In this document: positions 8,659 to 16,853 of the stretch, piece by piece
Position numbering within the stretch: the first letter of the stretch is position 1
Layout of the letters: the number at the start of each line of letters is the position of its first letter
Source of the DNA: Deltaproteobacteria bacterium
GTDB taxonomy: Bacteria > Bdellovibrionota_C > UBA2361 > J135
NCBI GenBank assembly: GCA_020635175.1
Contig: JACKAH010000014.1
Coordinates: 1 to 35,635, forward strand
Direction: 5' to 3'
Length of the DNA: 35,635 bases
Position numbers and translations under genes: made by a program
Notes under the pieces: model-generated
Told to the model about the DNA's origin: nothing
Databases searched by the model: none
What the model saw: only the letters and a program-made list of their open reading frames with translations

Positions 8659-9582
8659 TTACTTCTTAACTGCCGGATTCTCTTTGGGCGAAATCGCCGT
8701 AACTGTTACATTTTCAGGTTCTAGTAAGACCAGAGACACACCCTCAGGGAGCTCAACAGAAACCGGTAATTTATCACCTTTAGCCACATCATCTCCAAAC
8801 TTAACAAATGGGACGACTGTGCGTTTTTTTAATTTCTGAATGACATCAATTGTTCCACTAATTTCAACTGAGACATTGTTGGGCTCAATTGTATAATTCA
8901 TATTGCTTGGTGCACGCAACTCAAGTGGAACAGCCTTAAATCTCCTTTCCTTGTCGATAGAAGATACTTCTATTCTAAGCTGAACAGATTCCTCAGATGC
9001 CTTTGTTAGGTTTCCAGGTAATCTGACCTTTAAGACGCGGTTAGTTGACTCTCTAATCTCTCTAATGTCAATTGGCTCAGTTTCTATTGTGCGAATCCCC
9101 TTAAGTTCGCTTTCAGGCCCAGTCAAAGTTATTGTATTTGGTGTGACCTTAATCTTCTCTAATTGAATTCCCTCTGGAAGATTTCCAAAACGCGGAATCA
9201 CAACTGGAAATTCTTTTACCAATTTTTTATCAAAAGTAAGATTAACTTCTGCAGGCTCAATCGACATCACTTCGACACTAGCTGGCACTGACAATTCGGC
9301 ACGATCAAGAGCAGCACGAAAGTTATTCGTAACACTCGCCGGCACTCGAACCTGGAATGTAAGTTTCGAAGTAGCAACCTGGCTAACTAAGTACGACGGC
9401 CCCTTCACAGTTATCTGAGCTTTCGGAGAAAGTGGCCAGACAAGCATCTTATCTTCAGGAACATTCTTTATTTCAACTGGCACGCTGAACCCAATTACGG
9501 AGACATTAGTTTCGCTATTTACATAATAGCTCAAACCAACAGCAATCAAGACTGAGAAAAGTTTAAGCCCGAGATTTTTCAC
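8659..9582 (-). CDS. ybbR: YbbR-domain protein, putative CdaA partner
   Basis: One N-terminal membrane segment (LKLFSVLIAVGLSYYV) is followed by an extracytoplasmic chain of beta-rich YbbR repeats. In Firmicutes the homologue CdaR binds and regulates CdaA, which supports the same role here by position. An ATG at 9603 is possible, but GTG at 9582 is preceded by GGAGAGGAG at 4-5 bp spacing, so I choose GTG (307 residues). The gene then overlaps the 3' end of cdaA by 20 bp, consistent with coupled translation. The C-terminal half has regularly spaced proline and valine-rich strands, and there is no catalytic motif. Confidence 0.9.
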   Translation of the reverse strand: MKNLGLKLFSVLIAVGLSYYVNSETNVSVIGFSVPVEIKNVPEDKMLVWPLSPKAQITVKGPSYLVSQVATSKLTFQVRVPASVTNNFRAALDRAELSVPASVEVMSIEPAEVNLTFDKKLVKEFPVVIPRFGNLPEGIQLEKIKVTPNTITLTGPESELKGIRTIETEPIDIREIRESTNRVLKVRLPGNLTKASEESVQLRIEVSSIDKERRFKAVPLELRAPSNMNYTIEPNNVSVEISGTIDVIQKLKKRTVVPFVKFGDDVAKGDKLPVSVELPEGVSLVLLEPENVTVTAISPKENPAVKK

Positions 9583-10369
9583 TGTACTCCTCTCCAGCAG
9601 CATCTGACTCTATTGTTGCGATAAGTCGGTGCAGTGCATCACGTAACATTGCTGAATCTAAATTTCTAGTAATCCGACCCTCTCTAACTAAAGAGATCGA
9701 TCCATTTTCCTCTGAGACAACGACAATAATCGCATCGCTTCTCTCAGAAAGACCAAGAGCAGCTCTGTGACGAGTTCCTAAGTTTGGATCAAGGTCAGGG
9801 TTAAAACTAAGTGGCAACACGCAACCAGCAGCCTTAATTTTTCCCTCATCGATAATAATAGCTCCATCATGCAGCGATGAATCCTTAACAAATAAGCTGT
9901 AGAGTAGCTTTCTATCTAGATGAGCGTCGAGATAAACACCCTCTTCTACAAATTCATCAAGCCCAATATCTCTCTGTAAGACGATTAACGCCCCAAGCTT
10001 TTCTTTTGAAAGCTTTCCACAGGCCAAGCTTATCTCTTCAATTGTTTTGCTTAAGACTGGCTTACTAAACCGACCAAAGATTGGCTGCAATCCAACCTTA
10101 GTTAATCCACGCCGAATTTCGTCTTGAAAAACTACAATAATGATAAGAATAATTGAGCTAAGGAAATTACCTAATACCCAAGCTATGGTGTTTAATCCAA
10201 GAGGCCTTGCCAAAAAATAGATCAAAACGATAACTGCTAGGCCGGCGAGCATTGGAGCTGCCCGAGTACCTTTAATAACGAGCAAGCCTCTATAGATCAG
10301 GTACGAAACTATGAGGACATCAATAATGTTTCTTAGTACGGTATAATCAAATCCTAAATTTTCAAACAT
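9563..10369 (-). CDS. cdaA: membrane diadenylate cyclase CdaA
   Basis: Makes cyclic di-AMP from two ATP. 268 residues: three hydrophobic helices within about residues 11-82, a short linker, then the DisA_N catalytic domain. Its signature motifs are intact: DGA at 168-170 in SSLHDGAIII, and RHR at 200-202 in GTRHRAALG. It lies between ftsH (31 bp upstream) and ybbR (overlapping downstream). A complete active site implies that this organism makes c-di-AMP; no phosphodiesterase or c-di-AMP riboswitch is visible in the window. The ribosome binding site is weak. Confidence 0.96.
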   Translation of the reverse strand: MFENLGFDYTVLRNIIDVLIVSYLIYRGLLVIKGTRAAPMLAGLAVIVLIYFLARPLGLNTIAWVLGNFLSSIILIIIVVFQDEIRRGLTKVGLQPIFGRFSKPVLSKTIEEISLACGKLSKEKLGALIVLQRDIGLDEFVEEGVYLDAHLDRKLLYSLFVKDSSLHDGAIIIDEGKIKAAGCVLPLSFNPDLDPNLGTRHRAALGLSERSDAIIVVVSEENGSISLVREGRITRNLDSAMLRDALHRLIATIESDAAGEEYSEKSRA

Positions 10370-10400
10370 AAGTCGCTTTATTAAAAAGCTACATACCTAT

Positions 10401-12317
10401 TTATACAGCAATAGATACTTTGTTCTCAGTTTCATCATCAGAAGCGTTATCTGAACTACTATCTGATTTAACTTGCTCTTTCTTTTCGTTAGAATTTCCG
10501 CCACCACCTTTCGGTCCAGGAGGCAAACTTTCACCCTTCATAATCTTCTCAATATCATCCGAATCAAGGGTCTCGCGTTCTAAGACGGCATCAGCCATGC
10601 GGTGTAAAACATCTAAGTGCTTACTCAAGAGTTCCTTAGCTACATGATACTGTTGCTCAATGATATTCTTAATCTCTCGATCGATAGACATCTGAGTTGT
10701 TTCAGAGATCTCTCGACGAGTTGCGAAATCTCGACCTAGGAAAACAGAACCCTCGTTCTCTCCGTAGCTAACGGGACCAAGCTCTTCGCTCATACCCCAT
10801 TCGCAAACCATACGTCTAGCAACTTTAGTAGCCTGCTGGATATCAGAAGAGGCTCCTGTTGTAAGCTCTTCAAAGATCAACTCTTCAGCAGCCCTACCAC
10901 CAAAGAAAACAGCTAACTGATCCATCCAATAGTCTTTGGTATAAGTATGCTTATCGCCCTCAGGTAATTGCTGCATTAAGCCAAGAGCCATACCACGTGG
11001 TACAATTGTAAGTTTGTGAACAGGATCGGAATTTGGCAAAAGTTTAGCAACAATTGCATGACCAGATTCATGGTAAGCTGTTGTCTTTTTCTCTTTTTCG
11101 CTTAGTAACATTGAGCGCCTTTCAGCTCCCATCATTACTTTGTCTTTTGCAAATTCAAAGTCATCTTTTTCAACTTTGTCTTTTCCAGCTCGAGCAGCGT
11201 TAAGAGCGGCTTCATTTACTAAGATCTCAAGATCCGCACCAGAGAATCCAGGTGTTCCGCGAGCAATAGTCTCAAGCGCAACATCCTCAGAAAGAGGAGT
11301 CTTCTTAGTATGAACTTGGAGAATTCCTTCACGTCCTTTTACATCAGGCAATGGAACAACAACGCGTCTATCAAATCTTCCTGGCCTCAAAAGTGCTGGG
11401 TCTAGCACGTCTGGTCTGTTTGTAGCAGCAATAAGGATAACGCCTTCATTGCTTTCAAATCCATCCATCTCAACTAAAAGTTGGTTCAGCGTCTGCTCAC
11501 GCTCGTCGTGTCCTCCTCCCATGCCAGCACCACGGTGGCGGCCTACAGCATCAATCTCGTCGATGAAAATTATGCAAGGAGCATTTTTCTTACCTTGAAC
11601 AAATAGGTCTCTTACACGTGAAGCACCAACACCAACAAACATCTCAACGAAGTCAGAACCTGAGATGCTAAAGAATGGAACGCCGGCTTCTCCTGCGATA
11701 GCTCTGGCTAAAAGTGTTTTACCTGTACCTGGAGGGCCGACTAACAGCACACCTTTAGGAATGCGTCCACCAAGTCGAGTGAACTTCTTCGGATCTTTTA
11801 GAAACTCAATAATCTCTTCCAGCTCACCACGAGCTTCGTCGATCCCGGCGACGTCTTTAAAAGTAATCTTAACTTGATTTTCAGTTAGAAGCTTAGCGTG
11901 GCTTTTACCAAAGCTCATTCCTTTACCTGCTCCGATCTGAACCTGGCGCATAAAAAAGATCCAGATCCCGATTAACAAGATCATCGGCAAAGCATTCATT
12001 AATAGAATCAAATACCAAGGCTGCTCAGCTGGTTCTTTGACCTGTATTTCAACTCCAGCTTTTCTAAGAGTCGAAATAAGCTCATCATCTCGTGGAGCAA
12101 TCGTTTTAATTGGGGTCGTACTATTCTTAGTTGTGCCTGTGATGGTGTTACCTTCGATAGTAACAGCACTTAGTTCACCCTCTTCGACTCTAGACAGAAA
12201 CTCGGTGTACGATATGTCCCTTTCACCGGCGGTTGGCCCTTTCATCACGCTGTAAAGCGCCATAAAAAGCATAAACAGTATGAGCCAAAACAATATGTTT
12301 CGAGAAAACTGATTCAA
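10401..12317 (-). CDS. ftsH: ATP-dependent zinc metalloprotease FtsH
   Basis: A membrane AAA+ protease that degrades misfolded membrane proteins and regulatory substrates. 638 residues. Transmembrane helices lie at about 8-24 and 102-123 around a periplasmic domain. The AAA module has Walker A GPPGTGK at 194-200, Walker B IIFIDE and the second region of homology RPGRFDRR. The zinc site HESGH is at 416-420. The start is TTG at 12317, chosen because GAGGTG sits 5 bp upstream and MNQFSRNILFW matches FtsH N-termini. The tail after about residue 610 is Gly/Ser/Asp-rich and probably disordered. It follows tilS by 111 bp and leads the cdaA-to-lysC run. Confidence 0.98.
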   Translation of the reverse strand: MNQFSRNILFWLILFMLFMALYSVMKGPTAGERDISYTEFLSRVEEGELSAVTIEGNTITGTTKNSTTPIKTIAPRDDELISTLRKAGVEIQVKEPAEQPWYLILLMNALPMILLIGIWIFFMRQVQIGAGKGMSFGKSHAKLLTENQVKITFKDVAGIDEARGELEEIIEFLKDPKKFTRLGGRIPKGVLLVGPPGTGKTLLARAIAGEAGVPFFSISGSDFVEMFVGVGASRVRDLFVQGKKNAPCIIFIDEIDAVGRHRGAGMGGGHDEREQTLNQLLVEMDGFESNEGVILIAATNRPDVLDPALLRPGRFDRRVVVPLPDVKGREGILQVHTKKTPLSEDVALETIARGTPGFSGADLEILVNEAALNAARAGKDKVEKDDFEFAKDKVMMGAERRSMLLSEKEKKTTAYHESGHAIVAKLLPNSDPVHKLTIVPRGMALGLMQQLPEGDKHTYTKDYWMDQLAVFFGGRAAEELIFEELTTGASSDIQQATKVARRMVCEWGMSEELGPVSYGENEGSVFLGRDFATRREISETTQMSIDREIKNIIEQQYHVAKELLSKHLDVLHRMADAVLERETLDSDDIEKIMKGESLPPGPKGGGGNSNEKKEQVKSDSSSDNASDDETENKVSIAV

Positions 12318-12428
12318 TCTAACACCTCAAATTTCTTATGATTAACGTTGATCGTAGGTTATACATTTAAGAGTATAAAAATCCTAAAAAGGCTCTAAAA
12401 TTCTTAACAAATTTAAATAAATTCGGCT

Positions 12429-13394
12429 CTATTCACAAGCTTCAAAGAGCACTACGCCACCTGATCGTGCCTTGAGCATAACGCCTCCAGGGAGTTCAAC
12501 ACCTTCAGATTGACCGATAAGAAAATTAACAACTCGCAACGCATGTTCTCTTCCTAAAATAAAACCAAGTTTTGGAAGTAAGATCCTAGCAACAACTCTG
12601 CTAGATAACCCTGCTGGCAAGTCCAAAAGAATTGATTTTACAACTTTTTTCCATTCTTTTGTACCAAATTCTAAGTCTGAGAGCTTAACAAGCTCTATAT
12701 CAACCAGATAATCGAGCGCTGCCCTATCCTGCTCTAACGCAGATGCCCTAGCAGATAGGACCTCAATAATTCTCTGGTCATAGGTCTTCGCCAAAAATGG
12801 AATTAAGTTATGTCGAATGTTGTTTCTCAGATATTTTGTGTCTTGGTTCGTGTGATCTTCACAGAAGCTAAGCTGACTACTCCTAGCGTAGCTTTCTACT
12901 TCTTCACGCGTTACATCAAGCATCGGTCTGAGACATCTTCGTTTTGGATCTACTCGATCAATGCCGTTTAATTCCTTGTTAGAAACTAGGCGCATCAGCA
13001 AGGTTTCAGCTACATCGTTTGCGTTATGAGCCGTTAGAACCCAATCAAGCCCCGCTTTATCGATAACCTCTGCAAAATATCGGTAACGAATCTTTCGACC
13101 CCAGGCTTCTAGGTTTTCATCTTGTGGTGGTGTCTGTTTAGATAACAAATGAAACTTTAAATTGAATTGCTCAGCTAAATTTCCAACAAAGGCGGCATCA
13201 TCAGAGCTATCCTCTCGAATCCCATGATCAATATGTGCAACATGTAGCTCTATTTTTTTCTCAGTTTTCAGCTGAACACAGGCGTGCAAAAGGGAAACAC
13301 TATCGACTCCACCAGAAACAGCGACAAGCAGCTTTGAGTCAAAAGGAAGTTCTCGCTTTAATGCTTTAATCAGATCAATTTGAGGGCGTGACAT
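12429..13394 (-). CDS. tilS: tRNA(Ile)-lysidine synthetase
   Basis: Converts C34 of the CAU-anticodon isoleucine tRNA to lysidine, so that it reads AUA and is charged with Ile. The PP-loop SGGVDS is at residues 27-32, and a HIDHGIR block with further N-type ATPase motifs follows. At 321 residues it is much shorter than the E. coli enzyme: the catalytic and middle domains are present and the extra C-terminal domain appears to be missing, as in other short TilS forms. ATG start. The gene begins 23 bp downstream of a CAU tRNA, and ftsH follows it, a tilS-ftsH order seen in many bacteria. Confidence 0.95.
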   Translation of the reverse strand: MSRPQIDLIKALKRELPFDSKLLVAVSGGVDSVSLLHACVQLKTEKKIELHVAHIDHGIREDSSDDAAFVGNLAEQFNLKFHLLSKQTPPQDENLEAWGRKIRYRYFAEVIDKAGLDWVLTAHNANDVAETLLMRLVSNKELNGIDRVDPKRRCLRPMLDVTREEVESYARSSQLSFCEDHTNQDTKYLRNNIRHNLIPFLAKTYDQRIIEVLSARASALEQDRAALDYLVDIELVKLSDLEFGTKEWKKVVKSILLDLPAGLSSRVVARILLPKLGFILGREHALRVVNFLIGQSEGVELPGGVMLKARSGGVVLFEACE

Positions 13395-13417
13395 AATACA
13401 TAGCCCATAGTGAAAAA

Positions 13418-13494
13418 TGGTAGCGACGCCTGGACTTGAACCAGGGACCTCGGAATTATGAGTTCCGCGCTCTAACCAGCTGAGCTACGTCGCC
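13418..13494 (-). tRNA. tRNA with CAU anticodon, probably elongator Met
   Basis: A full cloverleaf of 77 nt with encoded CCA. The acceptor arms are GGCGACG and CGTCGCT (G1-U72) with A73. The D-arm is AGCTCAGCTGGTTAGAGC type. The anticodon stem CGGAA/TTCCG encloses loop CTCATAA, with CAT at 13460-13458. The T-arm is CCTGG-TTCAAGT-CCAGG. The GGCGACGTAGCTCAG start with G1-U72 and A73 resembles elongator tRNA-Met. The acceptor lacks the C4-G69/C5-G68 pairs that favour TilS, which argues against tRNA-Ile2. Five T residues directly follow the CCA on the transcribed strand. Confidence 0.9.
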
Positions 13495-13501
13495 GTTTTT
13501 T

Positions 13502-13614
13502 GTCATTGCGAGCGAGCCCAATTAGGGCGAAGTGTGGCAATCTCTAAAACTGGCATTATTGTTAATACCAACAGATCCCCACGTCGTCTGCTATGGCAGA
13601 CTCCTCGGGATGAC
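13502..13614. repeat. palindromic dispersed repeat, GTCATTGCGA family
   Basis: About 113 bp with imperfect inverted ends: GTCATTGCGAGCGAGCCC on the left and, reversed, GTCATCCCGAGGAGTC on the right. Inner arms GTGGCAATCTC and GTGGGGATCT pair in the same way. It has no coding capacity and lies 7 bp from the tRNA 5' end. The same GTCATTGCGA core reappears twice near 32297 and 32537, so it is a multi-copy family here. Elements starting with this core are widespread intergenic repeats in bacteria. Confidence 0.75.
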
Positions 13615-13721
13615 TTCCTCGGCCGCTAAATCTGCCGTATTTATCCACTTTTTGCAAATGGCTTTCTTATGTTAAAAAGCTGCTGTATTCTCCGATGTCT
13701 TTAAACCTAACGGTGAGTTAG

Positions 13722-14726
13722 ATGAGCATAAATATGTACATATATAGCCAGGAAGCTGGCCTTGAGACATATGAAAGCTTAGAAGCGCTTGAGCGCCGAC
13801 CTGCGGGCTCAACCCTATGGATCGACATTAACTCTGATTCAAAAGAGCTCTTAGATTCTCTGGCAATTAAATTTGACCTACATGAACTAACAATCGAGGA
13901 CAGCTTGACCCCAGACCACTTTCCAAAGCTTGAGAACTTTGGGAAGTACCTATTTATTATCTTTCGAGGCTTAGCCCCATCCTCAACAGAAGAAGAAGAG
14001 GATCCTGAGGATAGAGAACACAGTGATGAAGAAGAGTTTACTAGACAGGTAGCCATGTACCTTTCTAAAGATTATCTGATTACTGTTAGAACTCAGGACG
14101 TTCCTTGGGTTGATGCTTACCTACGAATGGTCAAACAAAATCCTGAGCAACATATCGCTATCGGAGCAGACGCACTGGCCCACAGAATCATCGATGCTGG
14201 AATTGATCGCTTCGAACGAGGCCTTGATGCCTGGGATGAAGAGATCGATGAATTAGAGGAAACCGCAATCGATACTCCTGATGATTTCGAGATGTATCAC
14301 GTACTGGATCTCAAACGTGAACTGGTAGCACTTAGGCAAATTGCGCGCGAGCAAAGGATGATCATACTTAAGCTCGTAAACGAATCATCTAATATCATCG
14401 ATCCAGATCACCGCAGATATTTCAAAGATATTGATGACCACGCATTAGAACTTATAAACACTCTAGATAAATTGATTGATAACTTACAGGGTGTTCGCGA
14501 TGCCTATTTTGCATTCTCCAACATTAGACTTGGAAATATCATGCGAATTTTAACTGTGATTACTACTATTCTGGCACCACTCAATATGATGGTTGGGATT
14601 TACGGAATGAATTTTGAGGTTTTACCTCTGGCCCACGATCCAAATGGGTTTTGGATTATGATCTCATTGATTACGGTAGCAGTTGTTGTAATGCTGACCT
14701 TTTTTAGAAAAAAGCGTTGGTTCTAG
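13722..14726 (+). CDS. corA: CorA-family magnesium/divalent cation transporter
   Basis: 334 residues with the CorA layout: a soluble cytoplasmic N-terminal alpha/beta domain (including ELTIEDSLTPDHFPK and a very acidic loop at about residues 88-106), a long helical stalk, and two C-terminal membrane helices. The selectivity motif YGMN is at 294-297, in MVGIYGMNF, between the two helices, and the protein ends in basic RKKRWF. The acidic loop EEEEDPEDREHSDEEE is longer than usual and may be a metal-sensing insert (inference). ATG start; the gene stands alone after the palindromic repeat, with 127 bp to the next gene. Confidence 0.95.
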   Translation: MSINMYIYSQEAGLETYESLEALERRPAGSTLWIDINSDSKELLDSLAIKFDLHELTIEDSLTPDHFPKLENFGKYLFIIFRGLAPSSTEEEEDPEDREHSDEEEFTRQVAMYLSKDYLITVRTQDVPWVDAYLRMVKQNPEQHIAIGADALAHRIIDAGIDRFERGLDAWDEEIDELEETAIDTPDDFEMYHVLDLKRELVALRQIAREQRMIILKLVNESSNIIDPDHRRYFKDIDDHALELINTLDKLIDNLQGVRDAYFAFSNIRLGNIMRILTVITTILAPLNMMVGIYGMNFEVLPLAHDPNGFWIMISLITVAVVVMLTFFRKKRWF

Positions 14727-14853
14727 CTCCAACTGCCTAAAATTACTATCAATTTCATTTCGCATATTTAAAGATCCATTCATTCTGCTAGTGAATCTAA
14801 TAAATTAGCGTTAGACTTTTGCAGAATTTGAAATCAGTTATTAGGAATGAAAA

Positions 14854-15303
14854 ATGTTTGATCCAAAATCACAAGATGAACGGGTAAATGGACCTAAGAT
14901 TGCTGCACAGATCCTTAAGAATATGGGCAATCGTCGTAAAGATGCCATCGTAAAACGAATAAAGGCTCGTTCTCCTAAACTTGCAGATAAAATTGAAGAG
15001 AACATGTTTAGTTTTGAAGATTTAACTGACCTGACTCCTCAGGGAATGCAAACTCTAATCAAAGAAGTTGCGCATGAAGATATCGTTATTTCGTTCAAGC
15101 TAGCATCAGCAGATGTGCAACAGATGTTTCTAAGAAATATGTCTGAACGTAAAAAAGACATGTTACAAGCAGACTTTGAAGACCTCGGCCCAGTTCGCAA
15201 AACTGATGTGGACCTTGCTCAAAGAAGAATTCTTGAAAAGCTTGATCAACTTCGTTCAGCTGGCCTAGTCCTAACCCAGGGCGAAAACGATATCTGGGTT
15301 TAA
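14854..15303 (+). CDS. stand-alone FliG C-terminal-domain protein
   Basis: 149 residues that align to the last ~145 residues of the flagellar switch protein FliG, without its N-terminal FliF-binding part. Landmarks: a VNGPKIAAQILKNM start, MFSFEDL at 51-57, NMSERKKDML at 95-104, GPVRKTDV at 112-119 and AQRRIL at 122-127. Of the five charged residues important for torque in E. coli FliG, four have counterparts at the expected spacing (Lys82, Arg99, Asp107, Arg115), while the fifth is Ala106. It is therefore a FliG paralogue or domain protein rather than a random helical protein. No flagellar gene is nearby. ATG start at 14854. Confidence 0.75.
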   Translation: MFDPKSQDERVNGPKIAAQILKNMGNRRKDAIVKRIKARSPKLADKIEENMFSFEDLTDLTPQGMQTLIKEVAHEDIVISFKLASADVQQMFLRNMSERKKDMLQADFEDLGPVRKTDVDLAQRRILEKLDQLRSAGLVLTQGENDIWV

Positions 15304-15489
15304 TACAGCATTAAATTAGAGAGGCGGGGGCCTCAAACAATCCTTCATACGCAAAGTCCGTATTCTTAGATTATTTAGGATACAACTACAGACTCTATCG
15401 CCATAACCATTAAATAATACTGGACTTTCTCTACGAAAAGTTCTTATCGAAGTGCTATTTATGTAAGTTTTTTAAAAGGTTAGGAAGTC

Positions 15490-15723
15490 ATGTCTATCCT
15501 GCACCAAAGCGATCTCACCGAAGAAGATATGGAACTCGTTGCCGCAACGACAAGTGCTGACATTGGCACTCCAATTGGAGAAGCTCAGCTTGAGGGACTA
15601 GATCCTCTTGCACGAGCGAGCCTTTTGGCTTCTGGCCCAACTGTTAATGGGGCAGTTTCCTTAGCTGACTTTGCTGCACTTGCATTAGATGAAATTGATG
15701 CTGCATTTGGAGGTCCCAAATGA
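15490..15723 (+). CDS. small acidic hypothetical protein, coupled to next gene
   Basis: 77 residues from an ATG at 15490, preceded by AGGAA at suitable spacing. Acidic and alanine-rich, with no cysteine, no signal peptide and no membrane segment. The N-terminus is charged (DLTEEDMELV) and the C-terminal 25 residues (SLADFAALALDEIDAAFGG) look like an amphipathic helix. No family recognised. Its TGA overlaps the ATG of the next gene (ATGA, 15720-15723), so the two proteins are probably made together and may interact. A GAGGC-GGGG-GCCTC hairpin lies upstream in the 186-bp gap after the FliG-like gene, without a T tract. Confidence 0.65.
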   Translation: MSILHQSDLTEEDMELVAATTSADIGTPIGEAQLEGLDPLARASLLASGPTVNGAVSLADFAALALDEIDAAFGGPK

Positions 15724-16853
15724 ACGAGGAACACAAAGCAGTTAGAATGGAAGTCACTAAGAGCCTTGGCATCTTAAGTAAAATTGAAGCAAAAGTAGAG
15801 GCAGCTTTAGCTAATCCTGACCTGCCGGAAACCCATGTTTCAGAGATAAAAACTGAGCTTTATCAATGGTTACATCTTCTAGAGAACAAACCGAAAGAAT
15901 TAGAGGTGTTTCTAACTGGACAAAACCCACGTGGCAAGATTTTCGAAAGTCAGATTATTGATAGCGTTGTAAACACATCACGAAGTATCGCTAGTAGAGC
16001 AGCACACTATATCGATCAGCTACCCACAAAAGAGCAGGAGATTGAAAAAGCCGTAAGAGAGCGCAAAGAAACCTTTATTGGCTCTGTAATGCATGCTCCT
16101 AGAGATCTACTCGACCTCAAAGCTGGAGATAGGCTTATCTCTGTACATACCGGCACTACTTCTGAGGTGATTGGCATTCAAGCAAGAGCTGATGATGATA
16201 CAAAAGTAGAGATCTTATTTCGTCATTTTGATAGCGATGTTCCATATGTACAAAAAGAGGTTTTCCCCTCTGCTACGACTGATTGGATTGCACACGTTGA
16301 AAGACCATCAAATGCTGGTGAGCATTTTGGAAAAGAGATTAAACAAGTTGAGACTAGAGCAGGAGCATTAGAACCTGGAGTCGTATTTGCGACAAAAAGT
16401 GGCTCACGAGGTGTTATCATCCAAAAGAGCTCTACTGCTTTAGGAGATGAAGTTCTTAAGATCATTGGTCGCTCTCCTCATGGGCAAATTAGAAGAGGTA
16501 AGCTTTTAATTCAGGAATTTCCGTTTCGAGAACTTACAGCGTTAGAATCTGGCCTACATGCCACACTTACACCACTGAGCGCAGATCTAAGGACTATACC
16601 TGGAAGCGAAATTACTAATTTGAGAAATCTTCAGATTGGAGACGTCTTAGTTTCTAATTCTGGCACTACACGTGAAGTATTTGAAATAGAACTGAATCCA
16701 CACAAACAGATTGAGTATAGTTTCATTACACGTAGACCAGGCCATCCAGGTGTTGAGATCTCTATCTTAACTCTAGAGTGCATTAACCCATCTCAAATTA
16801 ACTATGTGGTGCGCCCTGATATAAAAGTAAAGAAAGAAGCTCTTAGAGCTTAA
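15720..16853 (+). CDS. hypothetical protein with helical N-terminus and three beta-module repeats
   Basis: 377 residues. Residues 1-120 are charged and helical. The rest contains three copies of a ~62-residue unit. Unit 1 (about 131-196) begins DLKAGDRLISVHTGTTSEV and ends HVERP. Unit 2 (about 215-276) begins ALEPGVVFATKSGSRGVI. Unit 3 (about 302-366) begins NLQIGDVLVSNSGTTREV and ends VVRP. The common pattern is L-x2-G-D-x-L-x-S, then S/T-G-T-T-x-E-V, then alternating hydrophobic strands and, in units 1 and 3, a final V-x-R-P. This suggests a small beta-barrel repeated three times. Cytoplasmic by appearance. No family recognised. Its stop overlaps the stop of the symporter on the other strand. 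Confidence 0.75.
   Translation: MNEEHKAVRMEVTKSLGILSKIEAKVEAALANPDLPETHVSEIKTELYQWLHLLENKPKELEVFLTGQNPRGKIFESQIIDSVVNTSRSIASRAAHYIDQLPTKEQEIEKAVRERKETFIGSVMHAPRDLLDLKAGDRLISVHTGTTSEVIGIQARADDDTKVEILFRHFDSDVPYVQKEVFPSATTDWIAHVERPSNAGEHFGKEIKQVETRAGALEPGVVFATKSGSRGVIIQKSSTALGDEVLKIIGRSPHGQIRRGKLLIQEFPFRELTALESGLHATLTPLSADLRTIPGSEITNLRNLQIGDVLVSNSGTTREVFEIELNPHKQIEYSFITRRPGHPGVEISILTLECINPSQINYVVRPDIKVKKEALRA

Noticed and set aside
9583..9603. ATG start for the YbbR gene at 9603
   Set aside because: The GTG at 9582 has GGAGAGGAG directly upstream, while the ATG has no site and would overlap cdaA more deeply.
13418..13494. tRNA-Ile2 (CAU) as TilS substrate
   Set aside because: Acceptor pairs 4-69 and 5-68 are G-C and A-U, not the C-G pairs of tRNA-Ile2, and the GGCGACGTAGCTCAG start with G1-U72 and A73 matches elongator Met.
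15322..15336. GAGGC-GGGG-GCCTC hairpin as a terminator after the FliG-like gene
   Set aside because: The stem is only 5 bp and no T tract follows; too weak to annotate as a terminator.
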